Shown here: in pieces, positions 1 to 9,950 of the stretch | Layout of the letters: every line of letters starts with the position of its first letter | Numbering within the stretch: the stretch's first letter is position 1 | DNA from: Peteryoungia rhizophila | Lineage (GTDB): Bacteria > Pseudomonadota > Alphaproteobacteria > Rhizobiales > Rhizobiaceae | Assembly: GCF_004912145.1 (NCBI RefSeq) | Contig: NZ_STGT01000001.1 | Span: forward strand, 620,001-684,000 | Direction of reading: 5' to 3' | DNA length: 64,000 bases | Notes under the pieces: model-generated | What the model saw: the letters and a program-made list of their open reading frames with translations, nothing else | Database searches by the model: none | What the model was told of the DNA's origin: nothing | Position numbers and translations under genes: made by a program

Positions 1-491
<491 letters not shown>

Positions 492-527
492 TCAGTTGCC
501 CTTCAGTTTCATTTCACCCTTTGCTCA

Positions 528-1592
528 TCAAAGGTAGTTTACAAGACTCAACCCCTGGATCCTCGCGGTCAGGGTGTAAGATGCTTCCACCATGGACAGC
601 AGAGAGTTAACGCGAGTCGACGCTTCGTACGCATCTACTTCAATCTTGCCCGACAGGCTGGTCTCGATGATGTCGACCTGGATCCTCAGCGAGGCATCCG
701 CCTTCTCGATGCGGTTCTCGGACAAGCCGAGTGCGGATCGGGTGGAATTGATGCCGGTGATGGCGCGGCCGGTATAGTCGATAGCCTTGTTGATCGCGAC
801 GGTGACGGCGTTGGCGGGCGCGCCGATCGTCATCAGTTCCTTCGTCACGATGGCCGAGAGCGCGAAGTAGCGAAAGCCGTCCTCGTTGGCCGAGGTCGAT
901 GTCTGGACGGTTTCCGATTGTGTGATGCGGCTCGTCATCGCCTGGTCGGTGGCGCTCGACCAATCAGTGTTCCAATCGGCTCCCGTGTACATCGGCTCGA
1001 GTACGGAGCCGATAAAGTCTTCCATGCTCGGGACCGCGCCGCTGGCGACGATCGTTGCCGTGCCGGCCGTATCTGTCGGCAGAAAGCCGAAGTATGCGGT
1101 AAAGGCGTTGTCGAAGGCGGTCTTGGCAGCAGACGTTTCGGTGTATTCTTCGAGCGGCTTGACGTCGGTGTTGATGCCGGCGAACAGGAATTCGCCATTG
1201 GCCGCCTGATTGGCCATGCTGGTCATCGTCGATAGAGAGTTCGTCACAGTCATGACCGTCGTGTTGACCGTGTCGCTGTTGGACGATCCAGAGATCGTGA
1301 TCAGCGCGTTGTTCATCTCTTCCGCGGCGGTCGCGATCTGCTTGAGGGCTTCCTGGGAAGCGGAGAGGCGCTGGGTTGCGATCGAATTGTTGCTGATCAT
1401 CGAGTTCAGCCGCAAGCTCTCGCGATTGAGATCGACGACCGTCGATGTCTTGCTGCCCAGTTCCGCGCCGATATCGGCGTAGAATCCGGTGCTGACCTCC
1501 TGCTGCGCCTTCAGAAGTTCGTTCTGCGCCTGCCGGATCGTCAGGCGCATGGACGTCTGGGTCGAGAGGTTGGAAACGCTGGCTGTCGACAT
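528..1592 (-). CDS. flgL: FlgL, hook-filament junction protein (HAP3)
   Basis: A 354-residue extracellular junction protein joining the hook to the filament. The N-terminus (SVSNLSTQTSMRLTIRQAQNELLKAQQEVSTGFYAD) carries the flagellin-like helical D0 segment, and the C-terminus (VNSLLSMVEASYTLTARIQGLSLVNYL) is the matching flagellin-type D0 helix. The middle is low in charge and Thr/Ser/Ala-rich, as in axial proteins. There is no signal peptide, as expected for export by the flagellar type III apparatus. It lies 6 bp after flgK, so co-transcription is very likely. Confidence 0.93.
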   Translation of the reverse strand: MSTASVSNLSTQTSMRLTIRQAQNELLKAQQEVSTGFYADIGAELGSKTSTVVDLNRESLRLNSMISNNSIATQRLSASQEALKQIATAAEEMNNALITISGSSNSDTVNTTVMTVTNSLSTMTSMANQAANGEFLFAGINTDVKPLEEYTETSAAKTAFDNAFTAYFGFLPTDTAGTATIVASGAVPSMEDFIGSVLEPMYTGADWNTDWSSATDQAMTSRITQSETVQTSTSANEDGFRYFALSAIVTKELMTIGAPANAVTVAINKAIDYTGRAITGINSTRSALGLSENRIEKADASLRIQVDIIETSLSGKIEVDAYEASTRVNSLLSMVEASYTLTARIQGLSLVNYL

Positions 1593-1598
1593 CAGGGG

Positions 1599-3053
1599 TT
1601 ACCCCGCCATTTCGAGAACAGCCTTCAGCATCTCGTCGACGGTGGAGACGAGTTTGGCCGCGGCCTTGTAGGACTGCTCTACATCGAGCAGGAGCGAGAG
1701 CTCTTCGTCGAGGCTGACGGCCGTCTTGGAAGAGTAGGTCTGGAAGGTACGCTCGTAGAGCGCCTGCTTGTTTTCGTTGGCCGTCGTCGCATTCGACCGC
1801 AGTTCTTCGAGCCAGCCGATCGAGTTGCTGGCGAAGGACAGGACGCTTGCATCTGTCTTGAGATCGGCATCGGCGGAGAAGCTGCGATTTGCCGCAAGTT
1901 CATCCACATACGAGTTGATGAGATCGGTGTAACCCGAGGAGCCATCCACGTTCTGGACATAGGCAGCGCCGTTGATGCCGCCGTCGCGGATCAGCATCGG
2001 ATCGCCACCGGCATCGGAGCGAACCGCCGGATTGACGCGGATGAGATTGGCAAGGCCAGGCTCGACAGTGCCCGTCGCCGGAACGACGCCACCCGGCCAG
2101 GTGAACAGGCCGGGCAGTTCACCGCCGCCACCGAGATCGACTTCCTGGAAGGCTTCGATCAGGCCACGAGCAATTTCGTCGAGCTGGGTCTGGAAGGTGG
2201 GGGCGATGACGTCGCGGATCTGCACCAGCGAAGCGAGCGAACCCTGGCCATCCGTGTTTCCGCCGACACCCGCCCGAACCACCGTGCCATCAATGTAGAT
2301 CGCATTGCCGGTGACCGTGGAGTCATAGGTATAGGTGCGGACGAAGCTGACTTCGCGCGGGTCGGTTTCAAACAGCGTGGTGCCGTCGTAGGTGTAGAGG
2401 ACCATGTCGCTGTTATCGCGCATGTTCACGGACACACCGACGATCTTGGAGATGTCTTTCAACAAGGTATCGCGACGATCAAGGTAGTCGTCGGCATTGC
2501 CGCCGGTCGCCGTCTGACGGACCACCGTGTCGTTGACGATTTTGAACTCGGCGAGCAGCTTGTTCAGCGTCTCCACCTGCTCGAACATCTGGGCGTCCGT
2601 GTCTTCACGGAGTTCCTGTGTCGTGGCGGTCGCATTGTTGAGCGAGTTGACCACGTCTATGGCGTCCGTCACCACCGTGGAGGCGAGTGCATACTCGCCA
2701 GGCGATGCGGCAAACGACTGCAGACTGCTCTGCAGGTTGGCGAGATAGGCGGAGGGCGACAGCTCGTAATCGTTGCCGCCGAGTGCATCGGAGAGCGTGG
2801 TCAGTCCATCGAGCAGAGTCGACTGCGCGCTCTGCTGCGCGGTCGAGGATGACATCTGGCGAAGCAGCGCCATCTGCTGCGACCGCTCGTTCTGCACCGT
2901 CGTTGCACCGTAGATGGTCTGCACGACCACCGCATCGCGACGAACGTAGTTTTCGTTGCCGGTGTTGGCGATGTTCGTCGAGATTACGGACGTCTGCTGC
3001 GACGTGTTCCGGAAAATCGAGTTGGCCGTGTTGAGTGCAGATGCAAGCGACAT
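1599..3053 (-). CDS. flgK: FlgK, hook-associated protein 1
   Basis: A 484-residue axial protein of the hook-filament junction. The N-terminal rod/hook signature is clear (MSLASALNTANSIF, then TSVISTNIANTGNENYVRRDA), and the C-terminus contains the paired hydrophobic helix (SLDEELSLLLDVEQSYKAAAKLVSTVDEML). Export is by the flagellar secretion system, without a Sec signal. The gene is 21 bp downstream of flgE and 6 bp upstream of flgL. Length is normal to slightly short for the family. Confidence 0.95.
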   Translation of the reverse strand: MSLASALNTANSIFRNTSQQTSVISTNIANTGNENYVRRDAVVVQTIYGATTVQNERSQQMALLRQMSSSTAQQSAQSTLLDGLTTLSDALGGNDYELSPSAYLANLQSSLQSFAASPGEYALASTVVTDAIDVVNSLNNATATTQELREDTDAQMFEQVETLNKLLAEFKIVNDTVVRQTATGGNADDYLDRRDTLLKDISKIVGVSVNMRDNSDMVLYTYDGTTLFETDPREVSFVRTYTYDSTVTGNAIYIDGTVVRAGVGGNTDGQGSLASLVQIRDVIAPTFQTQLDEIARGLIEAFQEVDLGGGGELPGLFTWPGGVVPATGTVEPGLANLIRVNPAVRSDAGGDPMLIRDGGINGAAYVQNVDGSSGYTDLINSYVDELAANRSFSADADLKTDASVLSFASNSIGWLEELRSNATTANENKQALYERTFQTYSSKTAVSLDEELSLLLDVEQSYKAAAKLVSTVDEMLKAVLEMAG

Positions 3054-3074
3054 AGGACTAACCTACTCTTTCGA

Positions 3075-4280
3075 TTATCTCTTCAGGTTGACCAGGACTT
3101 CCATCAATTCGGAGCCGGTCTGGAAAACCTTGGAGTTTGCGGTGTAATTCCGCTGGGACTCGATCATGGCCGTGAGCTCTTCAGCGACGTCCACATTGGA
3201 GTCTTCGAGGGCGCCGGACAGGATCGTGCCGAAGCCACTGGAGCCGGCATAACCGAGGATGACGACACCGGAATCGTTTGATTGGGTGTACATGTTGCCG
3301 GCAACCGGGTTGAGGTTGTCCGGGCTCTGGACGCTGGCGAGAGCCACGCGGAACTGCGGCACGAGTGCGCCGTTGTCGTAAGCGACCGACACGATGCCCT
3401 TGTCGTCGATCTCGTAACCCTTAACCTTCGAGGCGTCGTTACCGTCGACCTTACCCTCTTCGACCGAGAAGTCAGAGGCGAGCTGGGTGGTATTGCCGAT
3501 GTCGATTGCGATGTTTTCGACGACCGCGCCGGCGATGTTGTAGGTGAGGATATCGAGCTGCGGTGGAACCGGATCGATCAGGTTACCGTTTGTGTCGAAT
3601 TCGAGCAGTGTCGGCGTCACAACCTGGGTGCCGCCGTCGTCTTCCACGGCGGAAACTTCCCACTGATTGTCAGCGATCTTCTCATAGGTGAAGGTGATCA
3701 GACGGCTGGTGCCCTGGCTGTCGTAAACCTTGAGCGACGTCGTCTGGATGTCGCCGTCAGCGGCTGAGTTCGGCAGATTGACGTTCAGCACGCCCGTCGT
3801 CGAGGCAACAGCGGTAATACCTGCGCCCGAGAGATCCACTGGCTCCAGACCGTCGAACCCGTTGACGACGATAGTCGGATCAGTAGCTGAGTCGTATGGA
3901 TAACCCTGCAGCGTGTAACCGGCCGTATTCTTGAGCGTGCCGTCATCCTGAAGGACGAAGGAACCAGCGCGCGTCATGTAAGGGGTGCCGTCATCGCCCT
4001 TGACGATGAAGAAGCCGTCGCCGTTGATCGCGAGGTCGGTCGTCGACGTCGTGTAGCTGAAGGTGCCCTGGCTCGAAATCGAGTAGCGCACGTCCGTCTC
4101 GACACCGCCCGAATTGTAGGCGCCGTTCGTGGTCGGCAAAATCATGGATGAAAACTGCACCGAGGCCTTCTTGTAGCCGACGGTGCTGGAATTGGCGATG
4201 TTATCAGCGACAGTGCTCAGCCGGTTCGACTGGGCATTCATGCCGGAGACACCGGTTCGCATGGTTCCGTAAAGGCTCAT
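3075..4280 (-). CDS. flgE: FlgE, flagellar hook protein
   Basis: A 401-residue hook subunit that polymerises into the universal joint. The N-terminus MSLYGTMRTGVSGMNAQSNR with ADNIANSSTVGYKKA is the classic rod/hook signature. A central segment (LKVYDSQGTSRLITFTYEK) is typical of FlgE, and the C-terminus (NVDVAEELTAMIESQRNYTANSKVF, then MEVLVNLKR) closes the D0 domain. A GAGGA ribosome site precedes the ATG. It is first in the operon to flgK, flgL, flaF and flbT, and lies after the rem terminator, so it should have its own promoter within about 100 bp upstream. Confidence 0.96.
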   Translation of the reverse strand: MSLYGTMRTGVSGMNAQSNRLSTVADNIANSSTVGYKKASVQFSSMILPTTNGAYNSGGVETDVRYSISSQGTFSYTTSTTDLAINGDGFFIVKGDDGTPYMTRAGSFVLQDDGTLKNTAGYTLQGYPYDSATDPTIVVNGFDGLEPVDLSGAGITAVASTTGVLNVNLPNSAADGDIQTTSLKVYDSQGTSRLITFTYEKIADNQWEVSAVEDDGGTQVVTPTLLEFDTNGNLIDPVPPQLDILTYNIAGAVVENIAIDIGNTTQLASDFSVEEGKVDGNDASKVKGYEIDDKGIVSVAYDNGALVPQFRVALASVQSPDNLNPVAGNMYTQSNDSGVVILGYAGSSGFGTILSGALEDSNVDVAEELTAMIESQRNYTANSKVFQTGSELMEVLVNLKR

Positions 4281-4383
4281 GTCAAAATCCTCGTTTTGTA
4301 GTCAAGGGGGAGAGTATGAGGTGGGCCTTGCGTGAAGCTGTCTGGCTAGAAAGCCCCGCTTCTTTTTCCGTCTCGTCGCGACG

Positions 4384-4414
4384 AAAAAACTGCGGCCGCA
4401 CAAGGGCGGCCGCG
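4384..4414 (-). terminator. Rho-independent terminator of rem
   Basis: Read on the minus strand, two GCGGCCGC arms (4392-4399 and 4406-4413) enclose a 6-nt loop and are followed by six T residues. The hairpin sits about 10 bp after the rem stop and ahead of flgE, separating the regulator from the hook operon. Confidence 0.85.
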
Positions 4415-4423
4415 GGGTAGATA

Positions 4424-5095
4424 TCAGCTCCAGTCGATGCAGTAGCCGAGGAAGCGTTTGGAATCGACGGGGTCGAAACCGAGCTTCTTGCGAAGCTTCT
4501 TGCGAAGCTTGGAGATGTGGCTTTCGACTACGTTTTCTTCGACTTCCTCGTCGAAGATGCCGTAGATCGCGTTGAAGATCTGGGTCTTCGACACACGGCG
4601 TCCGCGGTTGGAGACCAAGTATTCCAGGATGCGGCGCTCACGGCGCGGCAAGGCGAAGACGTCGCCGGCGATCTCGGGATCACGACCGTCGGAGAAGACC
4701 TTGATCGGACCGATCTCGGTGAAGTTGGTGATCGCCCGCAGACGCCGACGGATCGCAGCGGCACGCGCCAGGATCTCCCGTGGATGAACGGGCTTACGTA
4801 CGACGTCATCGACTCCGCAATCGAAAAGCGCCAGAGTGGCCTCAAGGGAAGGGTGATCGCTGACAGCGATCACCGGCGCCTGGGTCCGATCACGGATCGC
4901 ACGCGGCAATTCCAGGGTGTCCTCGCCCTGGCCGATGAGAAATGCTTCGACGGCAGCGATGTCGCTGTCTGCCGCCGTATTGACCCATTCGCCGAACTCG
5001 CGAGGGTCGAAACCGGTCGAGGGAATCCCCTCGCGCCCAAATAGTGAAGTGTATCCGTCTTTCACGAGCTCGCGCTCATCTACCACGACGATCAT
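4424..5095 (-). CDS. rem: Rem, OmpR-type transcriptional activator of exponential-phase motility
   Basis: A 223-residue regulator with an N-terminal receiver-like domain (about 1-115) and a C-terminal OmpR winged helix (about 125-223; [39 protein letters not shown]). In Sinorhizobium, Rem is under VisN/VisR control and activates the late hook, flagellin and motor genes. The position facing the hook operon and next to fliK matches that synteny. The receiver lacks the usual phospho-accepting Asp: the aligned position reads DIAAVEAF, with Glu50. A GGAGG site lies 7 nt before the ATG. The gene has its own upstream region and terminator, so it is probably monocistronic. Confidence 0.9.
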   Translation of the reverse strand: MIVVVDERELVKDGYTSLFGREGIPSTGFDPREFGEWVNTAADSDIAAVEAFLIGQGEDTLELPRAIRDRTQAPVIAVSDHPSLEATLALFDCGVDDVVRKPVHPREILARAAAIRRRLRAITNFTEIGPIKVFSDGRDPEIAGDVFALPRRERRILEYLVSNRGRRVSKTQIFNAIYGIFDEEVEENVVESHISKLRKKLRKKLGFDPVDSKRFLGYCIDWS

Positions 5096-5375
5096 TCAGC
5101 CGCCTCCGAATCAGTGTGGTGTTTCGATGCACCATGGGTACGAATCGGGGGAATCATGAACAACTAGGAGATCTTAACCATAGTAATTAACGATTGATTA
5201 ACCATTCGGTGCCGATTTGAACTATATATAGTGGTCTGAAGCGAACCATGGCACAAATTTTCAGTGGAAAAGTTAACGCAAGCTTCGCACAAGGTCTTGC
5301 TAATGCCATCCTGATCGCAGTCTTGCCACATTTGGCAAATCGGCACAATCATGGCTGTCAATCAATCAAGGGTTG
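5096..5375 (-). promoter_or_regulatory. rem upstream region with repeated TTAACCAT motif
   Basis: This 280-bp gap between the transglycosylase gene and rem is AT-rich next to its neighbours. TTAACCAT occurs twice on the plus strand (5174-5181 and 5198-5205, 24 bp apart; ATGGTTAA in the direction of rem), and GTTAAC occurs near 5275. These could be activator sites, for example for VisN/VisR, but no site is proven. No confident -35/-10 pair was picked. Confidence 0.4.
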
Positions 5376-5957
5376 CTATTCACCGCAAAATTGTCGCGCA
5401 TTGGGCGTCCAGTTTCCGTAGCCTGTGGCGACAAGATTTGCAATCACGCGGCAGACATATCGTTTCTGAGCCGGGTCGTTGTTCGGCCCCGCATGGTAAC
5501 GCGCAACCGCCATGGTCCATGTTTCGTGACGACCGTGCAGGTCGCTCAGAAAGCGTGCCGCATATTCCACATTGCGCCTCGGGTCGAACATGGCCTCTAC
5601 GCTGGTGAACTGCTCACCATGGAAGTGCTGATTGATCTGCATGCAACCCACGTCGATCAGAACAGCACCGCCTTGCCGGGCGTTCTGAAAGGCCTGCAAG
5701 GCATCCTCCAGCCCATCGAAGTAATGCGCCTTTCCCTCAACGTTCATGGCATAGGGCTGCAGGCTCCCCTTGCGCCCGGTCTCCGTCAGACCGACCGAAT
5801 AGAGGATGCCCTCGGGGATGCCGTATTTGGCAGCCGCGGCACTGATTGCGCCTTCACAGGCTCCGCGATTGGCCGCGGCCTCAGAGGTAAAGCTGATCAG
5901 GGCGAGCGCCGCGAGCGTCGGAAGTTGCAGTATCTGTCGCTTGAACCACACGCTCAT
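5376..5957 (-). CDS. Periplasmic lytic transglycosylase (SLT fold), probably for rod passage through peptidoglycan
   Basis: A 193-residue protein from the ATG at 5957. The longer frame upstream lies inside fliK, and this start gives a clean signal peptide (MSVWFKRQILQLPTLAALALISFTSEAAA). The mature part has SLT features: KYGIPEGILYSVGLTETG with the likely catalytic Glu, IDVGCMQINQHFHG, and VARYHAGPNN. The first about 77 bp overlap the 3' end of fliK in another frame, so it is coupled to the fliH-like-motB-motC-fliK operon. No FlgJ is visible in the window, so this enzyme is a plausible muramidase for rod assembly, similar in concept to SltF. That role is inferred from position. Confidence 0.85.
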   Translation of the reverse strand: MSVWFKRQILQLPTLAALALISFTSEAAANRGACEGAISAAAAKYGIPEGILYSVGLTETGRKGSLQPYAMNVEGKAHYFDGLEDALQAFQNARQGGAVLIDVGCMQINQHFHGEQFTSVEAMFDPRRNVEYAARFLSDLHGRHETWTMAVARYHAGPNNDPAQKRYVCRVIANLVATGYGNWTPNARQFCGE

Positions 5958-7287
5958 CCCCTGCCCTCGCTCCGCTACCTGCCGTTTCACCCTGCTGCTG
6001 CCGTTCGCTTCCACCCTGGCTTCCCGGTTGGGAGGTTTGCTGGCCGGATTGCTGGCCCTGGGAAGCATTCTGGCCGGTATCGGCAGTGCGATCTGTCGAG
6101 GCGACCTGCATGGTCACCTGAACCTGATCCACCACGAGGCCCTGTGCCCGCAGCGCTTTCAGAATGTCGCTCTGGTCGTTGGTCAACTGGCGCAGGGCCG
6201 CCGCATTGTCGACTGTCAGCTGAACGCTGAGCTCGTCACCCGAGAGGCGAAGGGTAGCAGTGACGCTACCGAGCTCGATCGGGGACATCTGGAGTTTCAG
6301 CGTGTGCACGACTTTGCCCTGACTGGACTGGGCGGCTGCATTGGCCAGCTCCGAGCCAGGCGACATGGCCGAAACCCATTCGCCATCGCCGACCATGGCT
6401 GCTGTAATCGATGCCGCATTGGTGGTGGAGACCGGAGCGATGTAGCGACGGCTGTCGACGACGGTGACCGTCTCGACCGCCTTCTGCTCGGACTGTTCCG
6501 GACCATTCGTCCCCTCACCGCGCAGCAGGAGCGGCTGCCCCTTGCCATCCGCCCTGACAAAACGGAAGTCGCGATCGTCCTGCGACTGTCCGCCTTCAGA
6601 GTTGGACGCATCCGCCTGGTCACCGGCGACTGCCTGAATGAGCGAAGCATCCGCCATCTTCAGCTTCGGCTCGTCCTTGTCACTTTTTTCGGTCGTCGCC
6701 TTCACGTCATCAAGACCGGACGTCGCAGCTTCACCGCCGGCCAACAACTTGAGCACGTCGATGAGATCGGGCGCCTGAGTATCGGTCTGGATATCCTCCA
6801 CCGAAACGGGCTCGGCCGTCGTCGGCTCGCCCTCTGCCGAAGCCTTCTTGTCACGGGCCGCCGCCAAGGCCTTGGCAAGCTCTGCCTTCAGTTTCGGATC
6901 GAGACCCTGGATATCGACCCCGGGCGTATCACCGTCCTGATCCTTGCCCTTGGCTCGCACTGCTGCCAGCAGGCGGGCGAGTTCATCGACAGAGAGATCG
7001 GCCGGCAAGCCCTCGAACTCGGTTGTCGGTGTATTGCCAATGTCGATCAGCGGACGTTTGTCCTTGGCCGAAGCCGCCCTGCCCGTGGTCTTCGCATCTG
7101 CGGTCTCGACCTCGGACGGATCATCAGCTGCGGTCTCCTTGTCGCGGGAACCACGATCCTTTTCGCCCGAACTCGACAGGACCTTGGCAAAACCGCCACC
7201 GTCCTCGGCTTTGTCACTGCGGCCATGGCTGGTCGATGCCGCACTGTCCGGCAGTCTGGGGGCTGAGAGTGCGTCCATCATGGTCAT
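5881..7287 (-). CDS. fliK: FliK, flagellar hook-length control protein (formerly MotD in rhizobia)
   Basis: A 468-residue protein with a long acidic, low-complexity N-terminal region and a conserved C-terminal FliK domain at about 310-400 (LKLQMSPIELGSVTATLRLSGDELSVQLTV, then LKALRAQGLVVDQVQVTM). FliK is a secreted ruler that switches export from hook to filament substrates. In Sinorhizobium the gene was first named motD. It overlaps motC by 4 bp (ATGA) and runs into the transglycosylase start. The tail is Gln/Gly/Ser-rich. Confidence 0.88.
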   Translation of the reverse strand: MTMMDALSAPRLPDSAASTSHGRSDKAEDGGGFAKVLSSSGEKDRGSRDKETAADDPSEVETADAKTTGRAASAKDKRPLIDIGNTPTTEFEGLPADLSVDELARLLAAVRAKGKDQDGDTPGVDIQGLDPKLKAELAKALAAARDKKASAEGEPTTAEPVSVEDIQTDTQAPDLIDVLKLLAGGEAATSGLDDVKATTEKSDKDEPKLKMADASLIQAVAGDQADASNSEGGQSQDDRDFRFVRADGKGQPLLLRGEGTNGPEQSEQKAVETVTVVDSRRYIAPVSTTNAASITAAMVGDGEWVSAMSPGSELANAAAQSSQGKVVHTLKLQMSPIELGSVTATLRLSGDELSVQLTVDNAAALRQLTNDQSDILKALRAQGLVVDQVQVTMQVASTDRTADTGQNASQGQQSGQQTSQPGSQGGSERQQQGETAGSGARAGDERVVQATDTATSDARGARPDQLYL

Positions 7288-8600
7288 GGGCCTTCTTTCT
7301 TGAGAAGATCGTCAATGGCGTCGAGCTTTGAGCGACCCGTGTCGACAAAGCTGCGCAGTTCCGGGTCGATGTCCGCCTGCTCGACCGCCGGCCTGCTCGC
7401 CTCGGCCACGGCTGGCTCTACCGGCGCCGATACGGGTGTCGGTTCCGTCTGCGATGGCTGGGCGAAGGGATCCTGCAGATCCGGATCGGCGTCGGCGACT
7501 TCGCCTGCGCCTTGTTCTACGAGGGGTGTCGCTTGAGGAGGCGGGCTCGGTTGGGGCTTGCGCAGAACCTCCTTCGCCACGGTCTCGGCCGCCTGGCGCA
7601 GGGCTCTGTCGCGTGGCGAGAGCGCCTCTTCCGGGATTTGCATCAGGACCGCCATGGCGTCATCGACGTTTTCGGTCGGCACGCCGACGAGGCTTCCGTA
7701 CAGGTTGGCGAGAGCGTCGGCCCCTTCCTCACTGCCCGAGAGCAGCTTGGCCTGGTCGGATGCCATGGTCGCCAGTTCCTTGCGTCCAGCAATCGCGGCT
7801 TCGCGCGCAACGCGCAGGTAGACTTCGCGTCGCCTGTCGACATCCATGTAACCGAGTGTCGCCTCGATATCCTGGGGCTTCAAGACCTCGTAATGTTCGA
7901 CGACAAACCGCACGAAGAGATCCGCGAACTGGCTGGCGTAAGGAGAATAGAGGAAGCGGCGCGCGTAACCATTGGCGTAAAGCGAGGCCTTGTCGACGAT
8001 CTTGGCATCGACGGCGACCGCGAGAGAACGGCGCAACGCTGCCTCTTCAACGATGGTGCCCGGCGCCGTCAGCCGTGCCCAGTCGTAGAACTTCAACGCG
8101 GCTGCCGGATCCTTGGTCAGGGTGACATTGCCGGCCACGAGCGCGAGGTAAGGACCGATCTTGGCGTTCTTGTACTCGTTCGCGATATCGCCGAGGCTCT
8201 TGGCGATCAGTGTGCCCTTGCCGCTCAGATATTTGCGAAGCGCATCGCTCACGCGGTTGTCGAAATTGCCATCGACATCACGCGCGACGAGATATTCCAG
8301 CGTCGCCGGGTTACCACCGCTCATGGCATAGATCAAAGCTGCATCCACATTGCGCGGATCCTGATAAACCCTGCGATCGGCAGTGCGCAGGCGGTCGTCA
8401 ATCGTGCCCAGCATGAAGCGCTGCATATCGGCTGCGGAATGATCCCCCCGGACAACAGTATCCTGGACGAATTGCAGCGAGCGCAGCATGCGATAGGGCT
8501 CGAGCGTGTCGTCTACCGTCTGCGCATGGCCAAACGATCCGACCGCGAGAACGGTCAGACCGGATAGCAACAGGCGGAGAGACAAGCGCCGGATCGCCAT
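7284..8600 (-). CDS. motC: MotC, periplasmic motor protein
   Basis: A 438-residue protein with a signal peptide (MAIRRLSLRLLLSGLTVLAVGSFGHAQ) and a helical periplasmic domain (VDDTLEPYRMLRSLQFVQDT, and DRRREVYLRVAREAAIAGRKELA). MotC is peculiar to rhizobial motors and is reported to bind the periplasmic part of MotB and be needed for rotation. The C-terminus is Pro/Glu-rich. It lies 3 bp after motB and overlaps fliK by 4 bp. Its dedicated chaperone MotE is encoded at 17,894-18,430. Confidence 0.92.
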   Translation of the reverse strand: MAIRRLSLRLLLSGLTVLAVGSFGHAQTVDDTLEPYRMLRSLQFVQDTVVRGDHSAADMQRFMLGTIDDRLRTADRRVYQDPRNVDAALIYAMSGGNPATLEYLVARDVDGNFDNRVSDALRKYLSGKGTLIAKSLGDIANEYKNAKIGPYLALVAGNVTLTKDPAAALKFYDWARLTAPGTIVEEAALRRSLAVAVDAKIVDKASLYANGYARRFLYSPYASQFADLFVRFVVEHYEVLKPQDIEATLGYMDVDRRREVYLRVAREAAIAGRKELATMASDQAKLLSGSEEGADALANLYGSLVGVPTENVDDAMAVLMQIPEEALSPRDRALRQAAETVAKEVLRKPQPSPPPQATPLVEQGAGEVADADPDLQDPFAQPSQTEPTPVSAPVEPAVAEASRPAVEQADIDPELRSFVDTGRSKLDAIDDLLKKEGP

Positions 8601-8603
8601 AGC

Positions 8604-9950
8604 TTATCCCTGCTCCGCTTCGATGAGGATCTCGATGCGGCGGTTGGAATCGGCCAGCGGATCGTCCGGCACCTGCAGGCGGCGGTCAGCGAATCCGGAG
8701 ACCTGCTCGACGCGACCTTCGCTCAAGCCACCGCGTACCAGCATGTAATAGGCGCTATGGGCGCGGGCCATCGAGAGGCGCCAGTTGTCGTTTTCCGTTC
8801 CCCGGAACTGGCGGCCATCGGTATGCCCGCGAATAACGATGCGTCCGGCTTTCTCCTCGAGGATCTGACCGAGCCGCTCCATGGCGAGCACGAGCTCGCG
8901 GCGCGGGACGGCAGAACCGACATTGAACATTGCGGCGTCGCTCTGGTCGCTGATGGTCACCAGGAGCCCGCCTTCGGTCGGCGTGACGATGAGGCCTTCG
9001 GCGAGCTTGCCGGCGGCACCGCCGATCGCGTTCTCGATCTCCGCCTTGAGTTCATCGGCGGCGGCGAGCTGCACCTTGAGCTGCTCGTCGGCCGTCGGAT
9101 CCATCTCAACGATTTCGGGCTTGTCCTGTTTATCCAGATCGGATTGATCGGCCTTGCCGACGTCCGTCTTGTCAGCCTCGCCTTCAGCCGGCTTTTCATC
9201 CGGCAGGGCCCCGGCGGGTGTTGCCTCGATCTGCGGCTTCTGGCCGGGAACGACAAGAGCAATCTGCTGGTCCGGCTCGGTGGACGCTTCAGCCGGATCT
9301 GTCAGCGGAGGGGCAGCGGTCTGTGCCTGTTCCGCCGGTGTCTGGGCATCGGTCGGCTCGCCCGGCGGACCGTTGGCCGTCTGAACCTGCTGGGTCCAGA
9401 AATCCGGATCGAAAGGATCGCGATAGGCTTCACCGCCCTGTGCGCCGGTCGATGGGCCGGAATCGGCTGCACCGCCCTCCCCCTTGGCGCTGACATTGGC
9501 CTGCTGGCCGACTTCCTGCGCGATTTCGGCCAGAACGGAATAGGGATTTTCGAAGAAATCGGCCTCTGAGTAGTTCGCCTCGTCGCCCGAGGACGCCGTC
9601 TGATCGTCGCCTGTCGCGGCGGCCGAACCGACCTTGTCCTCGTCCTCGTCGACCTGGGACCGCTCCTTCTTCTCCTCGCCTTCGCTGGTCTCGACCGGCT
9701 TTTCCAGGCCCTTCTCGGTGGGCTTTTCGTCGGCGAGCTGGATTGGGTTGAAGTAGCTGGCGACCGAGGCCTTGGTTTCCTCATTGGCGGCATTGACCAG
9801 CCACATGACGAGGAAGAAGGCCATCATCGCGGTCATGAAGTCGGCATAGGCGATCTTCCAGGCGCCGCCATGAGCGCCATCGTGGTCACCCTTGTGACGC
9901 TTGACGATGATGATCTCGTTCTTGCCGTGGTGGTGGTTTTCGTCACTCAT
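8604..9950 (-). CDS. motB: MotB, flagellar motor stator protein
   Basis: A 448-residue stator subunit. The single membrane helix carries the proton-channel Asp37 ([20 protein letters not shown]). A long charged periplasmic linker (about 65-300) leads to a C-terminal OmpA-like peptidoglycan-binding domain ([32 protein letters not shown]). It pairs with MotA, encoded about 15 kb away on the other strand. It overlaps the upstream fliH-like gene by 4 bp. The protein is longer than enteric MotB because of the linker, which fits binding by MotC. Confidence 0.95.
   Translation of the reverse strand: MSDENHHHGKNEIIIVKRHKGDHDGAHGGAWKIAYADFMTAMMAFFLVMWLVNAANEETKASVASYFNPIQLADEKPTEKGLEKPVETSEGEEKKERSQVDEDEDKVGSAAATGDDQTASSGDEANYSEADFFENPYSVLAEIAQEVGQQANVSAKGEGGAADSGPSTGAQGGEAYRDPFDPDFWTQQVQTANGPPGEPTDAQTPAEQAQTAAPPLTDPAEASTEPDQQIALVVPGQKPQIEATPAGALPDEKPAEGEADKTDVGKADQSDLDKQDKPEIVEMDPTADEQLKVQLAAADELKAEIENAIGGAAGKLAEGLIVTPTEGGLLVTISDQSDAAMFNVGSAVPRRELVLAMERLGQILEEKAGRIVIRGHTDGRQFRGTENDNWRLSMARAHSAYYMLVRGGLSEGRVEQVSGFADRRLQVPDDPLADSNRRIEILIEAEQG

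Noticed and set aside
4392-4413. Two NotI-type GCGGCCGC palindromes suspected as a special site
   Set aside because: They form the stem of a terminator with a T-run after rem, a sufficient explanation.
5806-7266. A 486-codon plus-strand frame opposite fliK
   Set aside because: Mirror frame created by GC-rich codon bias. Its translation has no domain features, while fliK on the other strand has a clear conserved C-terminal domain.
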